From assembly GCF_000430885.1 (NCBI RefSeq), contig NZ_AUMW01000001.1, forward strand, positions 171,565-235,564: 64,000 nucleotides of DNA. The letters are read 5' to 3'. A program made the position numbers and the translations under genes. Shown here one piece after another: positions 1 through 8,243 of this stretch. Origin of the DNA: Desulfotruncus alcoholivorax DSM 16058 (lineage in GTDB: Bacteria > Bacillota > Desulfotomaculia > Desulfotomaculales > Desulfallaceae). The notes beneath the pieces were generated by a model. It did no database searches. It saw only the letters and a program-made list of their open reading frames with translations, and was not told the origin of the DNA. Position 1 is the stretch's first letter, and each line of letters begins with the position of its first letter.

Positions 1-494
1 CGCCTTCTGATCAGCGCAGTGTTGAAAACAAGGGTCTCTGTAAACCCGTCTCTTGAACCTCGAACCACCTTCTCCAGGTCCGGCTCGTCCGGGCTGCGTA
101 CCGGATAGGTGCGCACGTCCAGCATGATTCCCTGGTCAATACCGTCAACCAGCAGGGCCAGGGGGCCTGATAACATCTTTTCGATCAGGTCCTCCAAGTA
201 CTCAGTTTGAGCCACTTCAACGTAATTGATGTGCTGGTAAAAGAGCTTTTTAAAAGCATCAACCGACAGGTCCTGCCGGTCCAACTCCGTTAAATTGCGA
301 AGAATTTGCACCATCAGGTCGGCGTTGGCAAAGGCATCCACGAAAACCATGAGCACCTTTTTGCCGCCAATTTCCATCTCCCGCCTGACAATATCAAAGT
401 TTTTATCAAAAGCAAGTTTTTCGTCAAGCAGGTCCTGGTTGACTTTAAGACTTTTATTCAGCTTTGTTTTATCTTCAATTACGGCAGGCGCCAT
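1..494 (-). CDS. spoVAF: SpoVAF, GerA-family spore membrane protein (N-terminal part)
   Basis: Only the first ~164 codons are present; the gene continues beyond the left edge of the window. The visible part has the GerA/SpoVAF N-terminal soluble domain, ending in the family signature VRGSRDGFTETL followed by NTALIRR, which in full-length proteins (~490 aa) precedes the membrane segments. The ATG at 494 overlaps the end of spoVAE by 20 bp, so the two are translationally linked. In Bacillus, SpoVAF belongs to the SpoVA set that moves dipicolinic acid across the inner spore membrane and is expressed late in the forespore. A true GerA germinant receptor subunit is the alternative, but the spoVAE neighbour favours SpoVAF. 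Confidence 0.9.
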   Translation of the reverse strand, partial: MAPAVIEDKTKLNKSLKVNQDLLDEKLAFDKNFDIVRREMEIGGKKVLMVFVDAFANADLMVQILRNLTELDRQDLSVDAFKKLFYQHINYVEVAQTEYLEDLIEKMLSGPLALLVDGIDQGIMLDVRTYPVRSPDEPDLEKVVRGSRDGFTETLVFNTALIRR

Positions 495-1059
495 CGTATC
501 CACTCCTTTTGAGAATTTCCCGCAGCGCTTTAGTAGTTAGCGGCGCACCAAAAGCATAGTCGTCGGCCCTGTCCATTTTGCCCACATCGCCTATGCCGAC
601 AACCACCGGCAGCTTGAGATCATCCAAAACCTCAACTGTATCGCCATTTATGGTTTGGTCGTTATAGCCATGAACCCGGCCCAGTTTATCCACAGGACCG
701 TCAATTAAATTGCCGTTACAATCTACTGATATATCCACATGCGCCCCTTCTGTTTCCACAGTGTTGGAAGCAACTGCCAGAGCCCCTAAAATGTTAATGT
801 CAGGATGACCTGCAATATAAGCCAGGGCCGATTCTCCACGGCCCCGGCCGTGGTATCCTTTGTCATCCAGCATTACCACAACCGGATCATGAGCCGCCTT
901 TTTGATTAATTTAACCAGGTCCTCGCCGTTTAGTAGCGTAGGATTACCTGCGGAGGCGGATATACACCTGGCGCCAATATTACGGGCTGCCGTTTCAACG
1001 GCCTTTTTGGCAACCATATCGCCATCGGTTACTACTATGACATTTACGGGCTTATTCAC
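475..1059 (-). CDS. spoVAE: SpoVAE (SpoVAEA-type) sporulation protein
   Basis: About 194 aa, the size of Bacillus SpoVAEA. It aligns by eye along its length, with VTDGD near the N-terminus, RCISASAGNPT, GRGRGESAL, LGALAVASNT and VGIGDVGKMD. I place the start at the GTG at 1059 because AAGGAG lies 8 nt upstream and the protein then begins like the Bacillus one; an in-frame GTG at 1086 lacks a good ribosome site. SpoVAEA is a soluble component of the dipicolinate transport operon, but its biochemical role is not known. The usual spoVAC, spoVAD and spoVAEB genes are not between sigF and this gene. Confidence 0.9.
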   Translation of the reverse strand: MNKPVNVIVVTDGDMVAKKAVETAARNIGARCISASAGNPTLLNGEDLVKLIKKAAHDPVVVMLDDKGYHGRGRGESALAYIAGHPDINILGALAVASNTVETEGAHVDISVDCNGNLIDGPVDKLGRVHGYNDQTINGDTVEVLDDLKLPVVVGIGDVGKMDRADDYAFGAPLTTKALREILKRSGYDGACRN

Positions 1060-1123
1060 TAGCAAAACTCCTTGGGATTTAGTCACGTTGATTATAAAAC
1101 ATTTGCTTGTCGACTAGAAAAGT

Positions 1124-1145
1124 AAAGACACCTTACGGTGTCCTT
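1124..1145 (-). terminator. Hairpin at the end of the dodecin gene
   Basis: Read on the minus strand, AGGACACC-GTAA-GGTGTCTT forms an 8-bp stem (one G-T pair) and is followed by a moderately T-rich stretch. It overlaps the dodecin stop codon and separates that gene from spoVAE. The weak T-tract makes this a leaky terminator or processing hairpin. Confidence 0.5.
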
Positions 1146-1338
1146 AACTGGTGTGGGCAATTTTTACGTTGGCTCTATAATCCACAACCTTCCCATTGTC
1201 CACGTTGGCTGTAAAGTTTACCACTTCCACTCCGACTATATTTTGAACGCTTCTAGACGCCTCTGAAACAGCTGACTGTACCGCACTGCGCCACCCTTCC
1301 CTGGATTCCCCTACCATTTCCATAACTTTAATCTGCAT
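1144..1338 (-). CDS. Dodecin-family flavin-binding protein
   Basis: 64 aa, the normal size for dodecins (65-71 aa), which assemble into hollow dodecamers that bind FMN/riboflavin or CoA and buffer free flavin. The family layout is visible: one N-terminal strand (IKVMEMVGES), a helix beginning EGWRSAVQSAVSEA, and two C-terminal strands with VVDYRANVKIAH. The ATG is preceded by AAAGGAGG. It sits 92 bp after sigF, before spoVAE and a short hairpin. The position suggests co-expression with sporulation genes, but a direct spore role is only inference. Confidence 0.85.
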   Translation of the reverse strand: MQIKVMEMVGESREGWRSAVQSAVSEASRSVQNIVGVEVVNFTANVDNGKVVDYRANVKIAHTS

Positions 1339-1430
1339 AGATCTTTTCCTCCTTTGATTACTTTGATTCTTGCGGCAATTGTATTATTTGTCTTATGCGT
1401 TTTTTTATTCGTTATTCGGGAAACCCAAAT

Positions 1431-2207
1431 TTAATTGGCATTTTCCATCATTTGATGCAGCTTTTTCAACGCCTGGCGCTCCAGGCGCGAAACCTGCACC
1501 TGAGAAAGACCAAGTTTATCGGCAATTTCACCCTGCGTTTTATCGCCAAAAAAGCGCCAAAGTAAAATTAACCTGTCCCTGTCCGGAAGCTGCTTCAGTA
1601 CTTCTTTAACCGCAATGCTATCAAGCCAGTTAATATCATTACCATCGCCTTCACCCAGTTGGTCCAGCAAATAAATCGGGTCTCCGTCGTCCTGGTGAAG
1701 AGTTTCATAAATTGAAGCAGGAGACTGAACAGCTTCCAGGGCAGTTATTACCTCTTCGCGGGACACGTCCAATTCTTCGGCTATTTCAGATATAGTTGGC
1801 TCCCTGCCAAACTTGGATACCAGCATCTCCCGGGACTGCTGAACTTTATAGGCTGTTTCTTTAATCGAACGGCTTACTTTGATCGGATTATCGTCCCTTA
1901 AAAATCGTCTGATTTCACCAACAATCATTGGAACGGCGTAAGTTGAAAAGCGAACGTTATAGGATAAATCAAACTTGTCAATTGCTTTCATTAAGCCAAT
2001 GCAGCCAATTTGGAAAAGATCTTCCAGCTCATAGCCACGGTTTTGAAACCTTTTGACCAGGTTGAACACCAGTTTCAAGTTGCAATTTACCAGCCGCTCC
2101 CTGGCCTGGGCGTCCCCTGCCTGGGCTTTGGCCAATAATTGTTTCATCTCCTCATCTTTTAGCAATGGAAAGCGAGGCAAGTTCATTTCAATCAACCTAC
2201 TGCTCAT
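1431..2207 (-). CDS. sigF: RNA polymerase sporulation sigma factor SigF
   Basis: 258 aa, the first forespore-specific sigma factor. Region 2 is clear (DLFQIGCIGLMKAIDKFDL, then FSTYAVPMIVGEIRRFLRD), as is the region 4 helix-turn-helix (TQGEIADKLGLSQVQVSRLE near the C-terminus). The N-terminus (LPRFPLLKDEEM) and RDDNPIKVSRS resemble SigG, the closest paralogue. The position immediately downstream of spoIIAB (11-bp gap) is diagnostic for SigF, which is held inactive by SpoIIAB until SpoIIAA is dephosphorylated. A GGGAGG lies 6 nt before the ATG. Confidence 0.92.
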   Translation of the reverse strand: MSSRLIEMNLPRFPLLKDEEMKQLLAKAQAGDAQARERLVNCNLKLVFNLVKRFQNRGYELEDLFQIGCIGLMKAIDKFDLSYNVRFSTYAVPMIVGEIRRFLRDDNPIKVSRSIKETAYKVQQSREMLVSKFGREPTISEIAEELDVSREEVITALEAVQSPASIYETLHQDDGDPIYLLDQLGEGDGNDINWLDSIAVKEVLKQLPDRDRLILLWRFFGDKTQGEIADKLGLSQVQVSRLERQALKKLHQMMENAN

Positions 2208-2218
2208 GGACGCCCTCC

Positions 2219-2659
2219 CTAATGCTCGCGCACCGCTGCCCGGCCGGGAGCCCTCACTTTCCTAACCATTTTTACCCTGGTCCCCCGTCCCTGCTCCGAT
2301 ATTACATCCAGCTTGTCCATAAATGACTGCATAAAAGCAAATCCCAGGCCCATTCTCTCAGGATCGGTGGAATAGGCCGGCTCTAAGGCTTTGGCAATAT
2401 CATCTATCCCTCTGCCTGTATCAATCGTCTCTATTTCCAGGTAGTTTTCAGCAACACGGATTTCCAGCCTGACGATTTGTTCGGGATCATTGCCGTAACC
2501 ATGCACAATCGCGTTAGTCACAGCCTCGGATACTGCTACCTTCAGCTCCTCTAATTCAGACAAAGTAAAATCCAACTGGGAAACAAATGCCGCAACCGCC
2601 ACCCTGGCAAAGGAAACGTTTTCTGCCCGGCTGGAAAATTCAATTACCGCCTTATTCAT
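2219..2659 (-). CDS. spoIIAB: Anti-sigma F factor and SpoIIAA kinase SpoIIAB
   Basis: 146 aa GHKL-type serine kinase that sequesters SigF and phosphorylates SpoIIAA. Visible motifs are the N box (EAVTNAIVHGYG, residues ~45-56), the G1 box DTGRG (~80-84) and the G2 box ERMGLGFAFM (~101-110). A longer reading frame extends upstream to 2821, but the ATG at 2659 has AAGGGGG upstream and begins like the family. The extension is repeat sequence and is not coding. Normally spoIIAA and spoIIAB are tightly coupled; here 145 bp containing a dispersed repeat separates them. Confidence 0.94.
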   Translation of the reverse strand: MNKAVIEFSSRAENVSFARVAVAAFVSQLDFTLSELEELKVAVSEAVTNAIVHGYGNDPEQIVRLEIRVAENYLEIETIDTGRGIDDIAKALEPAYSTDPERMGLGFAFMQSFMDKLDVISEQGRGTRVKMVRKVRAPGRAAVREH

Positions 2660-2710
2660 ATCTATCTGCCCCCTTAAATTAAGAAACCAATTAGAAAACA
2701 TTATAGAACT

Positions 2711-2759
2711 GTCATTGCGAGCGTAGCGAAGTTGCCACGTCGTTTCACTCCTCGCTAAG
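2711..2759. repeat. Dispersed repeat family A, copy inside the spoIIA operon
   Basis: A stretch starting CATTGCGAGCG and containing GAAGTTGCCACGTCGTTTCACTCCTCGC is shared, in parts, with copies at 5998-6124, 30153-30181, 44010-44061 and 52387-52415. It lies in the gap between spoIIAA and spoIIAB. The best-preserved copy (5998-6124) is a 127-bp element with terminal inverted repeats; this one is shortened. Confidence 0.75.
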
Positions 2760-2804
2760 ATATGGACTAAAGCAATGTAGCTTCGTAAATAATTAAAGAA
2801 CGAG

Positions 2805-3143
2805 CTAAGATATTTTGTCAATTACCTCGGCGGCCGTACTATATTCCTCCATCAGGTTAAACAATCCCGATAATTCCAGCACTTTTTTAACCTGGGGCTT
2901 GGCCCCGGCAAGAAAAACCTTTCCGCCTTTACCCGCCACTTTTTTATATCTGCCCAAAATAACGCCCAGGCCCGAACTATCTATAAAATCCACTCCGCCA
3001 AGATCAAAAACAAGTTGTCCCGAACCGTAATTGTCCAGTGCCCGGTCGATATCTTCACGTAACGAATCAGTTATACTTATATCAATCTCGCCAAAAATAG
3101 CTACCAGCAGGCAGTTTTTATCCTTTTTAATGGAATAGTTCAC
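2805..3143 (-). CDS. spoIIAA: Anti-anti-sigma factor SpoIIAA
   Basis: 112 aa STAS-domain protein. The phosphorylation site DSSGLG falls at residues 55-60, with Ser57 corresponding to the serine phosphorylated by SpoIIAB and dephosphorylated by SpoIIE. Unphosphorylated SpoIIAA displaces SigF from SpoIIAB in the forespore. The start is a GTG at 3143 with GAGGTG upstream. It is the first gene of the spoIIA operon; the next gene back, dacF, is separated by 194 bp that contain a promoter candidate. Confidence 0.94.
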   Translation of the reverse strand: MNYSIKKDKNCLLVAIFGEIDISITDSLREDIDRALDNYGSGQLVFDLGGVDFIDSSGLGVILGRYKKVAGKGGKVFLAGAKPQVKKVLELSGLFNLMEEYSTAAEVIDKIS

Positions 3144-3173
3144 TTCCAGCTCACCTCTTGACTTATTTGTTAG

Positions 3174-3202
3174 ATTTTACCATACTAACCATTTGGATGC
3201 AA
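3174..3202 (-). promoter_or_regulatory. Candidate promoter of the spoIIA operon
   Basis: On the minus strand TTGCAT, a 17-nt spacer and TAAAAT lie ~30 bp before the spoIIAA start. This fits a sigma-A-like promoter. In Bacillus spoIIA uses sigma-H and Spo0A; I could not find a convincing sigma-H -10 (GAATT) at the right distance from the AGGATT that is also present here, so the sigma class is uncertain. Confidence 0.4.
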
Positions 3203-3337
3203 ACAATCCTAAAAAAATTTTACTAAAAGGACGGTGTTCCCCGCTGCGCTCAAAACTTTCGCCAGCGGTATGGGGGGTTATTACAAAATAATAAGGGACA
3301 ATTTACAGCTAAGTAAAAAGCCCCTTTTGACCTCATT

Positions 3338-4507
3338 TTATTTTACTGCAAAAACTTTGTTCATAACTTTATACATCTGTTGTAAAACGGAGGCTTTGTT
3401 GACGCCGGTCTGGGCCAGCAGCGGGAATTTTTGGATCTCCCGGCCATCGAGTGTAACTACAAACTCGCCAACTTTTTGACCTTTTTTCACCGGGGCCTCG
3501 ACTCCCTCCGATATGTTCTTATCGCCGCGGATTTTTTTCTTTTGTCCTTTAGGTACAGCCACGGCAATTTCTTCACCTGCAACTACACCGACCCGGTCAA
3601 TGACGCCTTTGTCAACTTTTACAGTGTCCAGCTTATCACCCTTTTCAGCAAAATTAACAGATTCGTAGCGTGCAAAGCCGTAATTAAAGATTTTTATCGT
3701 TTCTCTGAAATGGCTTCTTGGCTCGGGTGTACCCAACACAACCGAGATTAATCTTAAACCGTCCCTTTTGGCCGTTGAGGCCAGGCAGTACTTGGCTTCG
3801 TTCGTCCAGCCGGTTTTGCCTGCATCGACCCCGCGATACCACTTTAAAAGCTTATTGGTATTCCACAGGACAAAATCACCGCCCCGCAGGTCATAGCGAT
3901 ATATAGAAGAAACTTTTCTAAATTGCGGGTATTTCAATGCTTCTCGCAGTATCACCGCCATATCTCTGGCGGAGGTATAGTGCCCCTCGGCCGGCAGGCC
4001 GGTAGGGTTGGCAAATTTGGTATGATTGCAGCCAAGTTCTTTGGCTTTAGCATTCATCATTTCTACAAAGGATTCAACCGAACCGGCAATATGCTCAGCT
4101 ATAGCAACGCTGGCATCGTTGGCTGACCCCACGGCAACTGAGATGAGCATGTCTTTCATACTCATTTCCTCACCGGGCTCCAGGTAGATTTGCGAGCCGC
4201 CCATTTTCCATGCGTTTTCCGAGACGGTTACCTTATCTTCAAGACTTATTTTTCCCTGCTCCAGTGCTTCGCACGCCAGCAGCATTGTCATTAGCTTGGT
4301 TACACTGGCCATTGGCAGTTCTTTGTCCGGTTCTTTTGACCATAGTATTTTGCCGCTGTAAGCATCCATCAACACCGCAGATTCCGCCGTGGTCTCCAGT
4401 CCGGCCCCGGAGGGCTTTTGCTCAGTCGCTGCCAGCGCCGTCCCCGCTACAACTAACACAAGGAACAACAGCATAATATTAATCAAAAAGAAGTACCTGC
4501 GCTTCAT
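3338..4507 (-). CDS. dacF: D-alanyl-D-alanine carboxypeptidase DacF (penicillin-binding)
   Basis: 389 aa, exported serine DD-carboxypeptidase that trims peptidoglycan pentapeptides and influences spore cortex cross-linking. It starts with positively charged MKRRYFF and a hydrophobic signal peptide of ~20 residues. The three active-site motifs are in order: SVTK (~68-71), SAN (~128-130) and KTG (~231-233), followed by the C-terminal beta domain. The ATG at 4507 has GGGAGG 7 nt upstream; an ATG two codons earlier is too close to it. dacF upstream of spoIIAA is the same order as in Bacillus. Confidence 0.93.
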   Translation of the reverse strand: MKRRYFFLINIMLLFLVLVVAGTALAATEQKPSGAGLETTAESAVLMDAYSGKILWSKEPDKELPMASVTKLMTMLLACEALEQGKISLEDKVTVSENAWKMGGSQIYLEPGEEMSMKDMLISVAVGSANDASVAIAEHIAGSVESFVEMMNAKAKELGCNHTKFANPTGLPAEGHYTSARDMAVILREALKYPQFRKVSSIYRYDLRGGDFVLWNTNKLLKWYRGVDAGKTGWTNEAKYCLASTAKRDGLRLISVVLGTPEPRSHFRETIKIFNYGFARYESVNFAEKGDKLDTVKVDKGVIDRVGVVAGEEIAVAVPKGQKKKIRGDKNISEGVEAPVKKGQKVGEFVVTLDGREIQKFPLLAQTGVNKASVLQQMYKVMNKVFAVK

Positions 4508-4581
4508 CGACATTCCTCCCTGTTTTTATCGGCTCAAAATATTATGTGGAGGATAATGAAAGTTATGCGGCACAAGTTAAA

Positions 4582-4610
4582 ACCCGCGGGCAAAAAGTAT
4601 ACCCGCGGGT
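4582..4610 (-). terminator. Intrinsic terminator after pdp
   Basis: Perfect 9-bp arms ACCCGCGGG and CCCGCGGGT with an 11-nt loop, followed on the minus strand by TTTTAACTT. It lies just past the pdp stop codon and separates pdp from dacF. Confidence 0.75.
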
Positions 4611-4624
4611 ATGTGTCGCTGGTT

Positions 4625-5932
4625 TTACCAGCCAATGGTTTCCAGAATTAATTGAGGCTTTTCAGGACTGTCTGACGTAATTTTAAAAGCCGGTGCAGCA
4701 AGTTCGGCTACAGCATCCAGCGCGTCTTCCCGGTTAGTATGCAGTACCGCCAGCTCTTCACCTTTTTTGACGAAGTCACCTGGTTTTTTAGTTAAAACAA
4801 TACCGGCTGCGTGATCGATAAGATCATCTTTGGACGCCCTGCCTGCTCCCAGCAGCATGGCCGCCCTGCCAACCAGCATTGTATCTATTTCAGCAATAAA
4901 ACCCTCTTCAGGGGAGGTAACAGAGCATTTAAACGACGCCTCCGGCAGTTTATCCGGATCATCAATAACTGAAGCGTCGCCACCCTGGGCTTCAATAAGC
5001 TGGTGGAATTTTTGCAAGGCTTTGCCTTGCTTGAGTAAATCCTCCAGCCGATCTCTGGCGCTTGCGGTGTCCTGACCGACTTCCCCCAGCACCAGCATGT
5101 GCGACCCGAGGGTTAGGCACAATTCCCTTAAATCCGCGGGACCTTCACCTTTCAATGTAGCCAGGGCCTCTTTAACCTCAAGGGCGTTGCCCACGGCGTA
5201 ACCCAGCGGCTGGCCCATATCGGTCACCACTGCCACCATGCGGCGGTTAACCATCTTTCCGATGGCAACCATCGCTTTGGCCAGGGCTGATGCTTCCTGT
5301 CTGGTTTTCATAAACGCCCCGCTGCCGCATTTTACATCCAGCAATATAGCGTCTGCTCCTGAGGCAATTTTTTTAGAAGTCACGCTGGAAGCGATCAGCG
5401 GAATGCTGTCCACCGTGGCTGTTACGTCGCGTAAAGCGTACAGTTTTTTGTCCGCCGGCGCTATGATACCTGTTTGAGCCATCAGGGCGATACCAATTTC
5501 CCTGACTTGTTTGATAAAAGCTTCCGGCTGCAAGTTGACATTGAAACCCGGGATTGATTCCAGCTTGTCAATTGTGCCTCCGGTATGGCCCAGGCCACGC
5601 CCGCTCATTTTGGCCACCGGCACCCCGGCGGAGGCCACCAGCGGGGCCAGCACAAGAGTTGTTTTATCCCCTACACCGCCGGTGCTGTGCTTGTCCACTT
5701 TAGTTCCGGGTATTTGTTCCAGGTTGATCAACTCTCCTGAATTAACCATGGCCATCGTTAAATCAGCGGTTTCCTGCCCGGTCATGCCCTGAAAATATAT
5801 CGCCATCATCAGCGCCGAAACCTGGTAATCAGGTATGGTTCCAGCTGTGTACCCCTGAATGAAATAATTTATTTCCTCCCGGGTAAGTTCCCCGCCGTTT
5901 CTTTTTTTGTAGATTAAATCATACATTTGCAT
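4625..5932 (-). CDS. pdp: Pyrimidine-nucleoside phosphorylase
   Basis: 435 aa, matching the family size (~433). It cleaves uridine and thymidine with phosphate to the free base and (deoxy)ribose-1-phosphate. The family signature region around residues 80-115 is visible (KHSTGGVGDKTTLVLAP, then SGRGLGHTGGTIDKLE), as is the C-terminal PYNP domain. The product sugar-1-phosphate is the substrate of DeoB, encoded next upstream (6142-7317), so the two form a nucleoside salvage unit. An AAGGTG lies before the ATG. A 127-bp repeat element separates pdp from deoB. Confidence 0.93.
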   Translation of the reverse strand: MQMYDLIYKKRNGGELTREEINYFIQGYTAGTIPDYQVSALMMAIYFQGMTGQETADLTMAMVNSGELINLEQIPGTKVDKHSTGGVGDKTTLVLAPLVASAGVPVAKMSGRGLGHTGGTIDKLESIPGFNVNLQPEAFIKQVREIGIALMAQTGIIAPADKKLYALRDVTATVDSIPLIASSVTSKKIASGADAILLDVKCGSGAFMKTRQEASALAKAMVAIGKMVNRRMVAVVTDMGQPLGYAVGNALEVKEALATLKGEGPADLRELCLTLGSHMLVLGEVGQDTASARDRLEDLLKQGKALQKFHQLIEAQGGDASVIDDPDKLPEASFKCSVTSPEEGFIAEIDTMLVGRAAMLLGAGRASKDDLIDHAAGIVLTKKPGDFVKKGEELAVLHTNREDALDAVAELAAPAFKITSDSPEKPQLILETIGW

Positions 5933-5997
5933 TATAAATCACCTTATTTTATCAATACCTTAAATATAAACTTAATACCTTGCCTGAGCAATCGTTC

Positions 5998-6124
5998 GTT
6001 CATGTCATTGAGGGGAGTGAAACGACGTGGCAATCTATTGTTCATGGATAGAGAACAAACCTCTTCTACAGGGTCGCAGATTTGGGGTCGGAGATTGCTT
6101 CGCTGCGCTCGCAATGACATGAAC
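5998..6124. repeat. Dispersed repeat family A, best-preserved copy (MITE-like)
   Basis: 127-bp element with perfect 13-bp terminal inverted repeats: GTTCATGTCATTG at 5998-6010 and CAATGACATGAAC at 6112-6124. The left part carries GAGTGAAACGACGTGGCAATCT and the right part AGATTGCTTCGCTGCGCTCG; other copies keep one or both of these cores. It has no coding capacity and lies between deoB and pdp. The size and termini fit a miniature inverted-repeat element mobilised in trans; no target-site duplication was established. Confidence 0.8.
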
Positions 6125-6141
6125 AAGGACTCAGGTTACCC

Positions 6142-7317
6142 TTAAATAGAAATTTCCTCAAAAAAACAATCGCCCACCGGAAATGTTAAACCAAACAATG
6201 CTGCTACTGTGGCGGCTATATCACTGAAACTTGAACGGGTGCCAAGGTTTATTCCATGCCGTAATTGTTGACCATAAACCAATAGCGGAACGTATTCCCT
6301 GGAATGATCCGTGCTGGCGGTGGTGGGGTCGCAACCGTGATCGGCAGTAATTATCAGTACATCCCGGGGCTGCATTGCAGCTTTAATTTCCGGCAGCCGC
6401 CGGTCAAATTCTTCCAGCGCGGCAGCATAGCCACGAAAATCATTCCGGTGCCCATACTGCTGGTCAAAGTCCACCAGGTTGGTAAAGATAAGCCCCCTGA
6501 ACTGTTTTCGGGCCAACTCCAGTGTTTTATCGACACCGTCCATGTTGCCGGTGGTATGTACAGATTCAGTTATCCCCTCTCCGGCAAAAATATCATTAAT
6601 CTTGCCAACTGCAGCTACTTCTATATTGTTATCCTTTAAAAGGTTCAGCACGGTCCTGGCGGGAGGTTTGATTGAAAAATCGTGACGGTTGGCAGTCCTT
6701 TTGAAATTTCCGGGAGTCCCGGTAAAAGGGCGCGCTATTACCCTGCCCACAGCGTGTTTTCCGGTCAGCAGTTCCCTGGCGACTCTGCACATCCGGTAAA
6801 GTTCCTCCAGCGGTATCACTTCTTCATGGGCAGCGATTTGAAAGACACTGTCGGCGGAAGTGTAAACTATGGGTTTTGCAGTTTGCATGTGCAATGGGCC
6901 AAGTTCATCAATTATAGCCGTTCCCGAGGCTGCTTTATTTCCAAGTATATCTCTGCCGATTTGTTCCTTAAACGGCTCAATTATTTCCGGGGGAAATCCA
7001 TCAGGGTATACAGGAAAGGGGTGGTCCAGTATAATTCCGGACATTTCCCAGTGTCCCGTGGTGGTATCTTTACCGGGTGAGCGTTCAGCCATCTTACCAT
7101 AGCAGGCTTCCGGGTGGTCAACAGGAGGAACGCCTGCAATATCAGTCAATAAACCCAGACCCATTGTCCCCAGGTTGGGCATATTTAAGCCCCCTACCGC
7201 CCTAGAACAGTTACCAAGCGTATTGCTGCCCACATCACCGTACTTGTCCGCATCCGGAAGATATCCAATACCGGCGCTGTCCAGTACGATAAGCAGCACT
7301 TTTTTCTCAGATGACAT
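6142..7317 (-). CDS. deoB: Phosphopentomutase DeoB
   Basis: 391 aa alkaline-phosphatase-superfamily enzyme that interconverts (deoxy)ribose-1-phosphate and -5-phosphate using Mn2+. Metal-binding [10 protein letters not shown] is at ~9-18, the phosphothreonine motif KDTTTGHWE at ~83-91, and C-terminal metal motifs ITADHGCDP and STDHSRE are present. The ATG at 7317 follows GGAGG by 8 nt; a TTG five codons earlier lies inside that ribosome site and is not the start. It sits 18 bp after xerD, as in Bacillus (xerD-drm). Confidence 0.94.
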   Translation of the reverse strand: MSSEKKVLLIVLDSAGIGYLPDADKYGDVGSNTLGNCSRAVGGLNMPNLGTMGLGLLTDIAGVPPVDHPEACYGKMAERSPGKDTTTGHWEMSGIILDHPFPVYPDGFPPEIIEPFKEQIGRDILGNKAASGTAIIDELGPLHMQTAKPIVYTSADSVFQIAAHEEVIPLEELYRMCRVARELLTGKHAVGRVIARPFTGTPGNFKRTANRHDFSIKPPARTVLNLLKDNNIEVAAVGKINDIFAGEGITESVHTTGNMDGVDKTLELARKQFRGLIFTNLVDFDQQYGHRNDFRGYAAALEEFDRRLPEIKAAMQPRDVLIITADHGCDPTTASTDHSREYVPLLVYGQQLRHGINLGTRSSFSDIAATVAALFGLTFPVGDCFFEEISI

Positions 7318-7335
7318 ATCCAAACCCTCCAACTG

Positions 7336-8238
7336 TTACCCTTCAACTCTTCGTAGAGCCCTGGGGTGCGATTTGTTAAACACTTCCCTTAACCTGGTAC
7401 CGGTTAGGTGAGTATATATCTGCGTGGTTGTTATATCCGCGTGCCCCAACATTTCTTGCACCGACCTCAGATCGGCTCCGTTTTCCAGCAAATGGGTGGC
7501 AAAAGAATGCCGCAGGGTATGGGGCGTAATTTCCCTGATTCCCGCTTTACGGGCATACTTTTTAATTATTTTCCAAAACCCCTGCCTGCTTAATCTCTGC
7601 CCCCGCATATTCAAAAAAAGGGCGCTTTCGGCACGGTTTGCCGTTATTTTGGCCCTTCCCCTGCCCAGGTATTCCGTTAAGAAATTTTTTGCTATCGACC
7701 CTACCGGTATAATCCGCTCCTTGGAACCTTTACCGGTACAGCGGACATAGCCGGACTCAAGATCAACATGTTCAACATCCAAAGAAACCAATTCTGAAAC
7801 GCGCATTCCGGTGGCGTACATTAATTCAAGCATGGCCTTGTCCCTTAGGCCGGCGGGATTGCCAATGCGGGGCTGTTCCAACAGCAACTCCACCTCGGAC
7901 TGGCCAATTACGCCGGGTAATTTTTTTCCGGAACCGGGGGACTCCAAATTAGCGGTAGGGTCCCTGGCAAGTAAACCCTCGTCCAGCAGGAACCTACAAA
8001 ACATTTTTAAAGCAGCCATATGACGGGCTATAGTGGCAGAAGAACGGCCCAGCCTTTTTAGTTCCAGCAAATAGTTTAATACCAGCACCCTGTCAATCCG
8101 GCCGGCAGTAAGCACCTGGCGATTAGCGCAAAAGGTTCTGAATTGTTTCAGGTCAAATTGATACGATTCTATAGTATTTTTAGCTAAACCCCGCTCGACT
8201 GCAAGGTAATCTAAAAATATTAAAATCTGTTTTTCCAT
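7336..8238 (-). CDS. xerD: Tyrosine recombinase XerD
   Basis: ~300 aa site-specific recombinase that, with XerC, resolves chromosome dimers at dif. The N-terminal SAM-like core-binding domain is followed by a catalytic domain with all expected residues: Arg146 (ATGMRVSEL), Lys170 (GKGSKERI), His240 and Arg243 (TPHTLRHSF), His266 (LGHADI) and Tyr275 (TQIYTH). The start is the ATG at 8238 or an in-frame TTG at 8247 that overlaps the previous stop codon. The deoB neighbour supports XerD over XerC. Confidence 0.9.
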   Translation of the reverse strand: MEKQILIFLDYLAVERGLAKNTIESYQFDLKQFRTFCANRQVLTAGRIDRVLVLNYLLELKRLGRSSATIARHMAALKMFCRFLLDEGLLARDPTANLESPGSGKKLPGVIGQSEVELLLEQPRIGNPAGLRDKAMLELMYATGMRVSELVSLDVEHVDLESGYVRCTGKGSKERIIPVGSIAKNFLTEYLGRGRAKITANRAESALFLNMRGQRLSRQGFWKIIKKYARKAGIREITPHTLRHSFATHLLENGADLRSVQEMLGHADITTTQIYTHLTGTRLREVFNKSHPRALRRVEG

Positions 8239-8243
8239 TGTTT

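Noticed and set aside
1431..2207. SigG instead of SigF
   Set aside because: The N-terminus has SigG-like features, but the gene directly follows spoIIAA-spoIIAB, which is the SigF position; a separate sigG would be expected next to sigE.
2660..2821. 54-residue N-terminal extension of SpoIIAB
   Set aside because: It is encoded by repeat sequence, has no ribosome site, and the family starts at the internal ATG with AAGGGGG upstream.
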